From: Pelomyxa schiedti
Taxonomy: Eukaryota; Evosea; Pelobiontida; Pelomyxidae
Assembly: GCA_020536535.1 (NCBI GenBank)
Contig: JAHLWZ010000514.1
Span: 1,678-36,546, forward strand
Length of the DNA: 34,869 nucleotides
Direction: 5' to 3'
Shown here: positions 11,157 through 23,364 of the stretch, piece after piece
How positions within the stretch are numbered: position 1 is the first letter of the stretch
Layout of the letters: every line of letters starts with the position of its first letter
Made by a program: the position numbers and the translations under genes
Notes under the pieces: model-generated
Seen by the model: only the letters and a program-made list of their open reading frames with translations
Database searches by the model: none
Told to the model about the DNA's origin: nothing

Positions 11157-11672
11157 TACTTAAAAAAGATCCCGTAGAGGCGCACACGGTACGATGATGA
11201 CTCGTTGTGTTTACCGAGGAGTTGATTTTTTCCCGTTCCTTGAAGACGGTCCAATCATTCTCCAGCGCTTTGGGTTCTTTGTACTGGGACCCATAGATAG
11301 GGGGTGTGACCACAGCACCACAACACAGCAGCACAAATCAGAGAGTAACACACAGTTTCTACCTTGGACTGAATATTTCACATTGAAGGTGTCTATCAAC
11401 ACCTTTCCTGGCCACCAAAACTGGCGACCTATGAAAAAGTGAGCAACACCTTTATATATATATTTCAGTTGGCCAAAGAAATGGGAAAAACAATGATTGG
11501 ACCAGGTGGTTTAATAAACAGGTTCTTCAATGTGAAAGGGGAGCATAGAGAGTAGCTTTTTCTTTTTTGGTTTTTTTGTTTTAGTGCTCAGTGACACTAA
11601 AAGACCATGTTGACTGGAGCACAGCATTTGGAAGGCACCAAATGGACCGGGGCCTCACAGAAGCAGTTGCTC
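11157..11672. other. Mostly non-coding gap between two minus-strand genes
   Basis: Upstream of the TM9SF gene. Both strands have short ORFs around 11200-11440, but none shows a family signature and splice phases do not join convincingly. A small stem (AAGGTGT ... ACACCTT) lies near 11386-11405. A 5' exon of an unrecognised minus-strand gene cannot be excluded. Confidence 0.35.
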
Positions 11673-12330
11673 TCACTTTGTGATCTTGGCTGTTCTTTTC
11701 TCCACGGACATTGGCTCAGACCTGTTTGCCCATGGTTAATATTGTATTGTAATTGATTGATTTGCGGCAAGCATAGTATAAATAAATGGCTTACCAGGAA
11801 TTTCCCACCAATCTGTGGTGGTACTTGAATGGCTACCCAGAAGCGGAGGTCTTCTTTGTCGTGTAGGTGATATTCAAAGTGCAACTCCCATTGGTTCCCA
11901 TTTTCCGGCCACACTTACGTTGTCTCGGTCAGCAGGGAAGGACAGTTGAAGCTCCGCCCTTTTTCCATTCCTCAGAACGGAACAAATTACATCCTTGTCA
12001 TCTTGTGGTATTATCTGTTTGTTGGCCAGAGGGAGAGATTTGTTTTAGGAGATTTTTAGATTTAAAAATGAATATTATACCTCAGGTTCCAGAAGCACTG
12101 TCAGAAGAAAAACCGGAAAAAGCTGCGGGACAAGTGAAACTTGGATGATCTTCTTGATCTGTTTGTTTGTCCGTTTTGTTATAGTATTAGAAGGATCATT
12201 TCCAGGGCTGATTCTCTGTTGATCCCAATTAATTTGAGAGGCAATAACTATTGATGATGGGTAATACAGGTTTTTTCGCTTGTATAAGTTGAAGCTCTTC
12301 CAAGGCACAATCTCACTGTCTTTTAAGCTG
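11673..12330 (-). CDS. Unidentified protein, beta-rich appearance
   Basis: Suggested minus-strand exons: about 12327-12080 (containing SEIVPWKSFNLYKRKNLYY and SLVPQLFPVFLLTVLLEPE), about 12007-11935 (IIPQDDKDVICSVLRNG, AELQLSFPAD), about 11900-11795 (LHFEYHLHDKEDLRFWVAIQ, PPQIGGKFL) and a short last exon ending VEKRTAKITK at TGA 11673. The reading frame keeps phase 0 across these joins, one of which needs a 34-nt intron. The start codon was not found; it may lie in or beyond the hairpin region at 12370. No family was recognised; charged turns alternate with hydrophobic strand-like segments. It lies just left of the inverted repeat and is transcribed away from it. Confidence 0.4.
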
Positions 12331-12369
12331 CTTAATCAGAGTGACACCCTTTCGCGCTTCTCTGCATCT

Positions 12370-12459
12370 GAGATTCATTGTCTGACGTGAGTTCCTTGGA
12401 GTCACTGTTACTGCCCTAACAGTGACTCTCCAAGGAACTCACATCAGACAACGAATCTC
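12370..12459. repeat. Near-perfect inverted repeat (hairpin)
   Basis: Left arm 12370-12410 and right arm 12417-12459 are reverse complements except for two substitutions and a two-base insertion in the right arm, with a 6-base loop CTGCCC. Similarity continues weakly outward (CTCTGCATCT versus GGAGAAGAG). It lies between the 5' sides of two divergent genes. Confidence 0.9.
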
Positions 12460-12513
12460 TGGAGAAGAGGGGCTTGGTCGCGGCGACGCAGGGTCGGACG
12501 CACGCACGACAGG

Positions 12514-14706
12514 TCGATGGCGGAGTCGGTCGGTGCGGGTGGGTGGGTGAACGAGATCGATTGTTTTGTTGTTGTTGTTGGCCAACAGTGATTACTGTAG
12601 AATAATATCTGTGACAGGGTGTTTCAATTCCCATTCAATCAGTTAGGCGAAATAAGGAAAGGCAAGAAGCGGAGACACGGCAAGACCAAGAACAGAACGA
12701 ACCGAACGAATACAATTCCCGCAGTTGCAGCCAAGTCGTATAATGGTTGTAATAATGGGAACGTCGTCACGTCTTCCGGTGCTGGGTCCCTTGGTGGTCA
12801 CGAATTGGCAATTTCCTCGACCGATACAACGTATGCGCCTGGACGCGATGATGGGACGGCGGCCACCAGGCCACTCAACACATGAATCCCTCTGTGTTGC
12901 ACTCATTTAAGTTACGACTGTTAAAAGAACTACTAGGACTGCTAATTCACTGGTGGGTGATGGTGGACAAGGAACCCAACAATTGGACCACACAGTGCCA
13001 TGTGTGCCACCAAATGGTATCCAGTGCCAGGGAAAAAAAAGAGATCAATGTAACACACTCCATACAGTAGGAAACACTGCGAACCCTACAACTACATCAG
13101 GAGTGCCTGAAGAATCCCACCAGTTGCCTGTAGTGACAAAAAGACCTGCACTGACAACACAATTTATGGCTGAACTGTTGCGAATGGTATTCCCTCCTCC
13201 AAAAGATACAGTTGGGAACTTATTTCATGTATTACTAATAGACTGTGATTTCCCCTGAGACAACAGATTGCATGTATTGTGGGGAGACATGCCCAACAAA
13301 GCTCTTTTGTGGCTGCCAGCTCACCTTCTACTGTGGACGTGGGTGTCAGATCAACGATTGGCCAGTACACAAGGAAATGTGCACATCCTATGGCACCATC
13401 ACTGGCCCACCCCCACCTTGTTCTACCTTTACTGTTCGGTGAAACACCTGGTTGATCCACCTAAATGTTCACCGGGCAAGTAGGATCGCGTGACGTCGTT
13501 GGTGGTGGTACTAGTAGTGGCAGCAACGGGCATGCGAACGGCGGTGGTTATGGGACAGTAGTGGAGGTGCGTACGATAGACCAGTTTGGGTCACCAACGC
13601 AGGCCCTGTGCTCACAATACAACGCACCACCTGCTGTGTGTGTACTGCGGTTTTGTGACTTGGGTACTAAAAATAGTGCTGGGGGGGTGTGTGTTTATTA
13701 TTACAACAGGCATGTGGGTACGTGGCATGTGCGGTGGCTAGGATACTGTGTAACACATTGCGGAATACAACCGCCGCCACGTCTGTGTCTGTGAACCAAG
13801 TAAATGAGTGGCTACGCACGGTGCAGGATACGGCATCGGTGAATAGTGAGGTTATATCTCCTTGTGAAATGTGGGTTTAAAGCTCACGCGCGTTGCTCCC
13901 CTCGATAGATTGCCAAGATAATGCAACATATTCACGACCAAAGATACTGTTACATGATTGACCATTCCGATGAATTCCCCCGCCACGCGGAACGAGACTC
14001 GTATCTGCGGGACTGGGTCGCCAACTATGAAATCAGGTTTGTTTTAAGTGAATCATGCCAAGCTATTCCATTGAATGCCGAGCATTGAAGTTTCCTAACC
14101 GTTTGTTCATGTGTTCTATTCCGCTCTCTTGTTTGACTTTGGGGCAGCCAGTGATTGGATGGGAATCACCAACCCACAGTTTGGAAACTGTATACAGTTT
14201 GCTAGGCAAGTTGAACCGCATCCCGAAAAGCTGAAACACGAAGAACTCCAGCGAGTTGTTGAAGAAGTTCCCTTCCGCGGCCTTCCTTTCTTCATGGAGA
14301 CCTACTCACCAAGTACCCCCACAATGCCAACAAGCTAAATTAGCGATGTAAATAAGACATACCGGGACTAACCACCCACAGATAGAAAGCTGCAAACACC
14401 GCAAGAATGGCTCGCGAGTTACAACAACCATCACTTCGATCCCATGCAAGTAGTGTACATAGTGGACCTACTAGGTCACTTTGCTGTGGCGAAAGCAGCA
14501 GTTATTACAGACAACAGCGGCACTTCCCGCAATGTACTCTTTCTACTTAACAGCCTCGGCTCCTATGTTGGTATACGAGATTCTTCTCTAATAATACAAT
14601 ACTAAAAAAGCCTCTTTTCTAAACTTCATTCCCGGTGTTTTTTTTAATTTTTAGATAGGCCAATAATGAAGAGCTTGTACAACATGATATTCTTGCATTC
14701 TGTATG
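12514..14706 (+). CDS. MYND zinc-finger protein of unknown function
   Basis: A multi-exon gene; the start is uncertain (MAESVGAGGW at 12514 is one candidate). The exon at about 12910-13188 ends ALTTQFMAELLRM and joins across a 55-nt intron to 13244. That next exon encodes a full MYND finger: CMYCGETC, then FCGCQLTFYCGRGC, then DWPVHKEMC, giving the expected C-C-C-C-C-C-H-C spacing. Downstream exons include about 13560-13700 (EVRTIDQFGSPTQALC), 13800-14035 (HIHDQRYCYMIDHSDEFPRH), about 14148-14337 (SDWMGITNPQFGNCIQFARQ), about 14384-14575 (LQTPQEWLASYNNHHFDP, VVYIVDLLGHFAVAKAAV) and a last exon ending at TGA near 14706. Known: MYND fingers bind proline-rich partners. No SET or other catalytic domain was seen. 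The order of exons is clear but several junctions are not resolved. Confidence 0.6.
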
Positions 14707-14916
14707 AGGGAGCGTTGTGGATTCAACGAGGATTGGCTGCTGAATGAGGGTGTAAAAAGGCTGCCTTGTTGTTGCAACTAATCGTAAAAGGGTGCCTCCC
14801 TTTACTTTTTTTTTGGGTTTTCGTTTCACTCTTCCTTGGTTATTGAGTTGTTGATTTTGTGGCCTTGCTGTGGGTTTTTGTTGTTATTGAATGAACGATT
14901 GTTGAGGGAGGGGAAG
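14707..14916. other. Convergent 3' spacer
   Basis: Lies between the ends of the MYND gene and the TRF4-type gene. T-rich; no structure or gene was recognised. Confidence 0.4.
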
Positions 14917-17900
14917 TCACCGGTTACTGCGCGGTTTTCTTGGTGCACTGCTTTCTGGGTTTCTTCTTGCTGGATTTGTAACGTTGTTGCTGGTGTTAGT
15001 ATTGACTGAATTGTTGTTGGGGTGGTGTGTTGTAGTTGTTGTGGTAGTTGTTGTTGTGGTAATGATGGGCTTTGTGGCGTTTGGATTGGTTGTTGTTGTG
15101 CTGCTGTGGGTGCGGTGGATCATCACGGTGGGTTGGTGCGGTGTGGAGGTGAAGCCGCCGCCGGCGCCGCCGGGGGGGTGCCGGGATGAGGGCGGCTTGT
15201 AGTACGATTGCTGCGGTTGAAGAGAGCGCATTTGTTGGTGGTATCCCCAGTTGTCGAGCGTCGACACAGGGCCTTGGGAGTGGGTGAAAGGAGAAAGTAA
15301 GCAAGCGTGAGAAAAAAGGAATATGCGGAGTACCTCCAAGGCTGTACAAATAAGATTGCGGCGGTGCAGTTGTTGCTTGCGGAGATGCAGGATTTTGTTG
15401 TTGTTGTTGTTGTTGTTGCAGAAGGGTGTTTTTGTTGTTGTTGCTGCTGTTGTTGGAAGTGTCTGGATTGCTGGACTCTGTTGTGGGGTGACTCTGCACA
15501 GCCGGTGGCGGTGCTGGAATGGAGAAAGCACTGACCCAAAAGTAGAAATTCTGAACCACTCCATTCCTGCCAAGCATTAGCACATAATAATAATAATAAT
15601 AATATGTGAGTGAGTGGAGGTCATGTTCACTGAGGAAAGTGTGGATGTGAGTAAGGAAGGAAGGAAGGAAACCTGAAAGCCAACAGGTCCGGATCAGGGT
15701 GAAGTATTCTCTTCAAAATAGAGGTTGAGCTGAGTGCCGTTGCACTGGTCAATGGAGGTGGAACCCCCGACGAGGCAATAGTCTCAGTTGTTAATAAAGT
15801 GGGTGTGGGCGTGGGTGCGAGAGTGGGTGTTGTGGTGGTGGTGGATTTTGCCTGGGAACCGTCGGTTACAGGAGATTTATCATCAGCAGCAGCCAAAGAT
15901 ACGGTGCTTCTCTCAGGCTGGGGTGCATTGGGGGTGGGTTTGGTTTCATGAGCACAGAGGCGGTGATACGTTTGCGCGAACACACCCCTGATATGGATTG
16001 TGCTGTAAGACATTCTACCAACATCATTTTCTAGTATGTGTGCGGTGCACATAAGCATCGCATAGAAGAGATCGAAGAACAACAAACCGGGATCGTTGGG
16101 GTCTTCAACACACAATAGAAATGGATTATTTGGACGAACCCAGCCACGTGCTCCCTGTTGATCATGTGAGTGAAAAGAGTGCAAGGAGGAGAGTTGTTTT
16201 TCTCTTCACTTTATCAAATATAGATCCATTGTCGCGAACAGATATCCCTTGAGCCAGCGTGAGATGTATTCCGTAAAGGTAAAAAAGAAGGGTACCATGC
16301 TTAAAGTAGTCAAATGTAATGCCATAAAAATAAAAGAACTCCAGTAAAACTTGACCCAAATTGGGGGCCACGAAAGGTTCCTCTGCTGGGTGTTGTTGGT
16401 TGGCAGTAGAAGCCTCTGGTGGTTGATTTTCGTGCAGTGCATCGGGAGAAGAAGGGATTTGCACTACTAGTTGTAACTTGGTAAGGGCTTCAATTCAAAA
16501 GGGCAGTTGTAAAATTTACGTTTGATGGGGAAAACCTGGTGATTCGTGAATCTTTGGCTGTTTGTGTTGCTAAATAACCCGTTAACAGTCCATATGCACC
16601 GAAAAGGGTACACACCAAAAGAATATAGACCATCATCAAAGTGAGGGCATAGGAGCCAATACCACCTTTGTGGGTCTCACTCAAGTGTTGCTGATGCAAA
16701 AAATATTTCAGGAAAAGCACAAGTGGTCTGAGGTAGGGCATTTTCTTCACAAAACCCATGATAACCCTTGTGTTGTTAGGACCTTGTGCGGTTAGACTGG
16801 TAAGACGAGGGGGAACCGTACCGGCATTGACATTGCAACAGATGTCCACTGTTAGTCCCGAAATCCTGTCTTTCATCTTGATGATTGGAACCTTTTTCTT
16901 CGGTTAGATAACTTAGTATGGATTTGAGAAAATACCTTCGCATTTGGGAATACTGAGATGTCAGCAAAAAACAACCTTGCCTGTTGTTGATACAAAAAAG
17001 CAGCCAGTTGTTGAAGGTATTGTATTGCATGGATGTTACCCTCCGACTCAATATACACGGCAATGTCCACATCCGCAAATGGTAAGAACAGTGAAGTAAC
17101 AGAGGACCCATATACTTCAATCTATGGGTTGGATTGGTTTTTTGTTTTTTTCAACTCTGTTTGTCCTGAGAGAACTGGAATTATTACCTTTGCGGTGGAC
17201 CATATCTGATTTACAATCGTTTTGATACGAGAAATTAGTTCCTCACGAAGAGTTTTCTCTTCAGTGAAAGGCTCTGTGTGTAGGGAATTACAAATAGTTA
17301 CAGAAGAAAGTAAAAAACAAACAAACCCATAAACTTCTCGAATAATAATATTTCATCATGTAACCTGTAATTTAATTCATGGAATTAGTTCTCTCATAGA
17401 AGTCAATGAAAAGAGGCAGCAACTCACGTTATTTCCTGAGAATGTCTTGTTGGAGGTTGCATCCAAGGCGGTTCACTTCCCCCTCCGAACCACCCACTCC
17501 CAGAAGACATGGGGCCCAGCACGGGGCTGTATGCACCCGTGTTAACGTACATGTGATAATGAAGCTTTTGAGAAGGATGTGAATGAGGCCGTTGCTGATG
17601 AGAGGTTTGTGCATCGTTTTCAGTATCTGTGCCCCTCGTGTCAATTTCTTCCATTGGACTATTTGAAGTGGTTGAATACACTGTGTGGCCGGGAACGAGT
17701 CTTTGGTTAGGACCACTGGGGTGTCTTTGATACTGTTGTGCATGATAGCTGTTGCTTCCACCATAAAATGTGGCACTAGTTTCCCCGAAACCCCGTCTGC
17801 TATAATGAACACTGACACTGACTCTATCTCCAGTATTCAAAGTAACGGCACTCTCTGCTGGTGCAGCAATAGCTTCACCACTTGGAGTACTCTGGGCCAG

Positions 17901-18890
17901 TTCTGCACTGGTGTGAGTACCAGCATCAATGCTCGTTGGAGTTGCAGGCATTTGTTGTGTAACACCCGGTTGGGTTGGTTGCACAGCAAGCGGTGCGCCT
18001 TCCTTCTCGAGAGATACAGCTAATGGTGCAGGGCAGTCCAGTTTGCTGGAATTTTGTTGTTGGAGCAAACTGTTTGAGGGTGGGGGTTGGGCTTGTGGTG
18101 ACTTTTCTTTTTGTATTTCATTGTGGTGCTGCTGAGAAAGAGAGCCAAGTATTTCACCACTGGCCAATATGGGTGGGGTACTTGCGCTGGGTGTATGGAG
18201 TAAAATGGGAGGAGATGGACACGGGGAATTTATGGGGGATGCAAGCGGTGATGTGGGAGGCATATTTTGAGTTGGAGAAAATGAGGTTGTGGTTTGTGAC
18301 TTTGCTGCACGAGGTGATAAGATATTTTGTGAGTTTGTTAAGGTATGAAGGGACAGGGAATTTGGAGGGGAGTTGAGAGGGGAGTTCGTAGGAGGTGAAT
18401 TCAGGGAGAAAGAGTTCGGCGGTGAATTGATTGGCGGGGAATTAACTGGCGGAGAAGACCGCCTCTGTGGAGAGGGTATATTAATTCTTTGGGAACGTGG
18501 TGATCCCGTTGTCTTTGAAGCTGGGGATGGTGGGGATTTAGGATGCGTGTGGTGATCCAAGTGGGGATGTGGCATATGTGGGACTTGTGCAGGGGAACTT
18601 GGTTGTTGTGGATGTGGTTCATCCTTGGTTCTGTCCCAGTTAGAATCACCCACTGGCGCTTGGAAACGCGGACTATTCTTCTTGGAGGGTGAATTCTGAG
18701 CGGGAGATGTCGGTGGTGTGACGAGAGGCACGGAAGGAGAGTTGCCAGAGCCGGACTTGGAGTGAGAGTTCGTGCGGTGCCTAGGGGGTGCAGACTGAAG
18801 ATCGTGAGGGTCATGTGACGTAACCGTTATGGGAGAGGAGGGTGCAGAGTGCGATTCAGAGAGCGTGTGCAGAGAAGTCTTTTTAGGCAT
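14917..18890 (-). CDS. TRF4: TRF4/TENT4-type non-canonical poly(A) polymerase with long low-complexity tails
   Basis: Start MPKKTSLHTL at 18890. Exon 1 (18890-17428) encodes about 487 residues rich in Ser/Pro/Asn with NSPP-type repeats. Core exons: 17364-17327, 17273-17188, 17121-16936, then from 16891 to about 16616 and onward. The nucleotidyltransferase motif is IEVYGSSVTSLFLPF then DVDIAVY (both Asp at 17073-17065); the third catalytic Asp is in SGLTVDICCNVNAG (codon 16846-16844). Next come LRPLVLFLKYFLHQQHLSE, KGGIGSYALTLMMVYIL, the PAP-associated segment NLGQVLLEFFYFYGITFDYF, ISVRDNGSIFDK, and CVEDPNDP joined to NDVGRMSY. All catalytic residues are present, so it should be active. Known for the family: adds short A-tails to nuclear RNAs for exosome decay (TRAMP). 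The C-terminal exons are Gln/Asn/Thr-rich and end KPRSNR. It is divergent from CSN1. Confidence 0.9.
15586..15604. repeat. (TAA)n microsatellite
   Basis: A run of ATA/TAA triplets between C-terminal exons of the TRF4-type gene, probably intronic. The nearby (TTG)n tract at about 15397-15420 is coding and gives polyglutamine or polyasparagine on the minus strand. Confidence 0.8.
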
Positions 18891-19393
18891 GCAAAAATAC
18901 AAACTGGCCTGCGATTCACGTGAGCAACCGGGACTCGAATTGATTGGTGAATACGTGGTGTGAGGGCATGCCGATATTATGCGGAGGAAAAACGACGCTT
19001 ACTTCGACAAGGCGAACTCGGATCTGCGGCTGTTGTACGCAAAGATCGCCCAACAAAACCACCCTTCTCCCTGCTTCTGTTTGACTTGCTGTGGTCGCCC
19101 GCACACGTGCGTGTTGTTGATTGACCTTTAAAAAAGAGAATGATTCGTTCAATTGCATTTGAAGGAGCCCGAAGCGAGATTCTTTCAAAAATGCCCGAAG
19201 ATCCCTCGGGAATTGAACATGTCAAACAACGCAGGGGATTGCTGTATCCCCGAGCCACACTGTGTCAACATGTCAACTTTTTTCAGAACTGCTGGTTTTC
19301 CGAATCTCCAGGATCACAAACACAAAAAAAACCTTCCGGTTGGACGAGCGACCTGTAACCAACAACAAAAACACGACAAGTTGAATAAGGGAG
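18891..19393. promoter_or_regulatory. Divergent upstream region of TRF4-type gene and CSN1
   Basis: About 500 bases between two head-to-head start codons. Short overlapping ORFs are present on both strands (for example 19140-19430 +), but they lack family features and are probably untranslated leader. No core promoter motif was recognised with confidence. Bidirectional promoter function is inferred from layout. Confidence 0.4.
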
Positions 19394-21399
19394 ATGAGTT
19401 CACAGCCACCATCGGCGAGTGCCTCTGTTTCTGTTAGCACGTCATCGTCGCCGACCATGCCGCCGTCGGCGTCAACTGCCACCGCGAGTGCACCAAAGGC
19501 TACGCACGCACCACAACCTTCAAGCACCACTGTGCGTCGTGTCGAATGTCCAACCTTTGACGTTAACAAGTACGCCAACAGATACTCCGGTAAGGCCTTC
19601 CGCTTTTTTTTTTTTTCCCCTTGTTGCCAACGAGTTGACCTTCTATAGGTTCTTTGTTGGTTCAACGCATGCGATTCGTGGCTGAGAGGGTTGCCAATCC
19701 TGCTGTTGGGTTTGCAGCTCTCCTTAGAGCTTCAAAAGAGATTAAAAGGCCTGATTCCCCTTGTGGGTTGAACACACTCGCTTTCCGCGCAATTTCCAAT
19801 GACTGGGCTCCTACGTTCGCATCTACTGTAGGAGCTTCGGTTCCTCATGAACTTATCCTCGACCAGGTAGGAGGAAAAATATAATTATCCGTTTTTTAAA
19901 CAAATTCTAACAGGCTTGGATGGATGCAACTGAGAGGACTGCTATTAATATGCAAGAGAAATTGGAGCAAGGACTCAATGCCGCTCGCGCCAATACTACA
20001 AAGGAGCAGCTTCGGGTTTGACTATGCAACTATGCGAAAACTCACTTGTTTTGTAGCAAGCATTTGTAAACTTGGCGCAGTTCTTCTATAAACGTGGTGA
20101 TATTACAAATTGCACAAAGATGTTTTCTCGAGCCCGCGATCATTGCACTACAACTGCCCACAATAATGAAGTATACATTGGCCTGATCAAGGCAGGATTG
20201 GAGATAAAGAACTACCCATCAGTTTGCCGCGACTTTCTTGTGCCTTTGCCTGAATTTCTTCTAGGTCGGACTGCACGGTTCCAAAGCCCTACAAGGCATC
20301 AATGTAAATGCTCCTGAAAACCAAGTTCTGGCTGCGAGATTGAAGGTGCACTACTTTCTATTTTTAAGTATTAAAACTGATTATAATAGGCTTGTGCAGC
20401 CCTTGTGGAGCTAAAAAGCAAGTCATTCAGACAGGCAGCGAGAAAACTGATTGAGATTGGTGACATTGCTAACTGGAATGAGGTGCATACTCACTACCCT
20501 GACGATCTTTGAATGACGTTTATCACCGTAGGTCATTTCCCCAGAAGATATTGCAATTTATGCAAGCGTATGTGGGCTGGCTACGTTTGACAGAGGGGAA
20601 ATAAAACGAAACGTATACATCATCCAAAGAAATCTTCTTAGTGTTTTCTAGATTCTTGAGAATCCTTCTTTCCGTCAGTATCTGGCTTTGGTGCCTGATG
20701 TCCAAAAGATTGTCACCGATTTCTACAACAGCAATTATGCTGCCTGTTTGTCCTCTCTTCACGCATTGCAGGTGATCTCTTACGCCCTGTAGTTAGTTCC
20801 TAATAAATTTAGGTGGAATTGCAACTCGATTTGTACATGGCCGAGCACATTTCTACCCTTACACAGAAGATCCGCGATAAAGCCCTTATTCAATACTTCA
20901 CGTGAGTAGTTTGTCTTCCAACCAACAGTCACCAATAAATACCAGCCCGTACGCTTCCGTGGATATGAATATGATGGCTGCTGCGTTCAACACTCCCCTC
21001 CCTGACCTTGAGAGAGAAATCTCAAAGTTGATCATGGATAATCAACTCCAGGCCAGGATCGACTCACAGAACAAGGTTAACCCTCCCGCTTTTTGGGTTT
21101 CTACTGAAAGTTTACAAGGTACTAATTGCTCAACAAGCCGACCAGAGGTCCAATACTTTCAAGACGGTTCTAGACGGAGGTGACGACCTTCATCACGACC
21201 TTCAGGCACTGCTGTTCAGGATGAATCTAATGCGTGCCGATTTCTCTGTGCAGGTTTGAAACCCTTTGAGTACCTTTTTTTCCGCACTCACCCGGAACAG
21301 GCCCGCTCACACAAGGGCGACAAGAGACCCACCGGCGGACCACAAGGACCAGCAGGGATGATGTTTGATCCAGCTATGCTTGGCTTCATGCAACCGTGA
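19394..21399 (+). CDS. CSN1: COP9 signalosome complex subunit 1 (PCI domain)
   Basis: Twelve exons: 19394-19589, 19649-19866, 19914-20015, 20057-20221, 20265-20345, 20390-20482, 20532-20612, 20652-20771, 20813-20901, 20946-21075, 21119-21253 and 21301-21399. Phases all agree and give about 502 aa, the normal size. Residues 1-55 are Ser/Ala-rich. Then come the CSN1 landmarks: [69 protein letters not shown], then the PCI winged-helix part with [56 protein letters not shown] and SNTFKTVL. Known: CSN1 scaffolds the COP9 signalosome, which removes NEDD8 from cullins. Introns are 40-60 nt. It is convergent with CWC25, 153 bases between stops. No sign of damage. Confidence 0.95.
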
Positions 21400-21552
21400 T
21401 ACTGACACCAACACCGCACTCAAGTACACAAGTTTTAAAGTATTAAAAAAAATGCAAATCAAACCCAAAAAAGGAACCAGTTAGTTACAAGAAGTTGTGT
21501 TGTCTCCTTTTTCCTTCCTAACTTCATGTCTTCACGCCTCACGTTCTGCTCC

Positions 21553-23274
21553 TCAGAGGAACTCTCCCTCCGAGGCACCTCTCCTCTGCAGTGAATGCGA
21601 TGAGCTCTTGATCCTCTGCTCCACGCTTGTGCCTGTGCCCTTTCCCGAGCCATACACCTGCCTCTCCATGCTCCTCAAGAACGTGGGCCTGGCCCCCGAC
21701 GTCGCGTCGCCGCCGCTGGCGGCCCCGGGCGCCTCGGGGGTCTTTGTGGAGCTGGAGGCGCTGAGGCCGTGGGCCTCGACCCTCTTCTCGGCGCTCTTGA
21801 GCTTGTGGTCCATGTGGGCCTTGGCGTCGGCCTTCATCTGCTCCAGCATGGCCTCGCGCTCCTTGCCGCCGGCCCGCATCAGCCGCTTCCTCCTGAGCTG
21901 CTCTCGCTTCTCTTCCTCCTCGCGCTGCCTCTTCTCCTCCTCGCTGGCCCGGTGCTGCGCCTCGATGTCGCTCAGTGACACTGTCCTCTCTGTGGATTGT
22001 GCTGATGGACAGGTCACGGTCAGGCCGTACTTCCCTTTGGTGGTTGCGGATGAGGGAGTGGAAGAAGAAGAGCTAGCGGTACTTGTGCTGGTTGTTGATG
22101 TGCTTGCGGGAGGTTCGGTCCTTCTTCTCTTGGAGCCATCATCATCTGATGGGCCTTCTTGTTGTTGGCGTTGCTGTTCTTGTGTGGTTGTTGTTGGGGG
22201 TCTCTTCCTATCTGTTGTTGGCGATTTGCTCCTGCTACGGCTTCGGCTGCTGCTGTGCTTGTGCTTTTTGTGGTGGGATGATGCGGAAGTTCCGGTTTCC
22301 GTGTCTGAGTGATGCTTATGGTGGTGTTTGTGGTGGTGCTTGTGATGTTCTGGTTTTTCTGATGTTGTGGGTTCTGGTGTTGCGGTCGGGGGAGTAGGGT
22401 TGCAGATGGAGCGTACAAGTTCCGCTAGTACTTCGTCTCCCATAACCATTGATTTGAGCTTAGCCATTGCGAACTTATCTTTGGATGCAAGGATAAGCAG
22501 TTTTCGAATCTTGCCTACAATTTTGGCAATCTTCTTGATGCTCCCTGAAGAAGGGTCAGATGAATTCAGCAAGTAGTTTACTACGGAAGGTACCTGAACC
22601 ACGAGCAACTTGCAGTTTACGAATCAACTCGCTCATTTTCTCTTGCTGCAATGTCATCATTTTTACAGGGTTGTCCAAAATTTGTTTCAGAGATTGTTGT
22701 TCCTGCTTCTTCATGATGAGGAGAGGGTCCTGCCTTACTTTCGACATAGCGTCCTGAAATTATTTAGGAGATGGTTAGGAGAATGTTTGTATTGTGTAAG
22801 GCTACCTGTACTGGATCCACATTGGCACCAAATAGTGCACCGGGCTTGTCGGCAAAGTTGGCACGCACTTCATCAGAAATTCTCCTCCCCAGGAGGTAGG
22901 ACTCACTGTCAGTAGCCGCAGTTGCATTGTCATACAACCAATCAACTCTATCGCGCTTCGGGGCGCCTGTGGCAGCAGAGTGGATATCTCTCAGCTCTTG
23001 TATTTGCTCCTTCTCGGCTCTACGGAACAAATGAGCGACAACGACCAAATGCCCTAGTACGTGAAGTGAAAGAGGCACTACGTACATCTCGCGCTTGAGG
23101 GCCTCTATTTGCTTCTGCTCTTCAGAGTGCCTCCTCTCCCTCAGCCATACTTGCTCGATGTTTTTGAGGGTCCCTGTACGTGCGGTTGGTGGTGCCTCCT
23201 GCAACGCGACAAAACGCGACAAAACGCGACACACCGGTGTGCCAGCTCTTCTTCGACAAAAAGTTCTTGTTCAT
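21553..23274 (-). CDS. CWC25: Pre-mRNA splicing factor CWC25
   Basis: Five exons: 23274-23233, 23198-23086, 23019-22806, 22753-22594 and 22544-21553, all in phase, about 506 aa. The N-terminus, MNKNFLSKKSWHTG then TLKNIEQVWLRERRHSEE and QIEALKREIAEKEQIQEL, is the Cir/CWC25 N-terminal domain. It is followed by RVDWLYDNATAATDSESYLL and ANFADKPGALFGANVDPVQ. The middle region is His/Lys- and RS-rich (SSSRSRSRSKSP). The C-terminus has a charged coiled coil (EEEKRQREEEEKREQLRRKR) and the conserved end PTFLRSMERQVYGSGKGT...SVEQRI. Known: CWC25 joins the activated spliceosome to promote the first catalytic step. The first intron is only 34 nt and is itself a tandem repeat (see findings). Confidence 0.93.
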
Positions 23275-23364
23275 GAAGCTCGGTTTTTTTTTTTTGGTTT
23301 TTTGATGAATTTTCTTTCACATAGGGAATTCAGCAGTCACAAGCCTACTACTCTTATCCTCACT

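Noticed and set aside
18920-18950. tRNA T-arm-like sequence (ATTCGAGTCCCGG on the minus strand)
   Set aside because: No matching acceptor, D or anticodon arms could be found around it.
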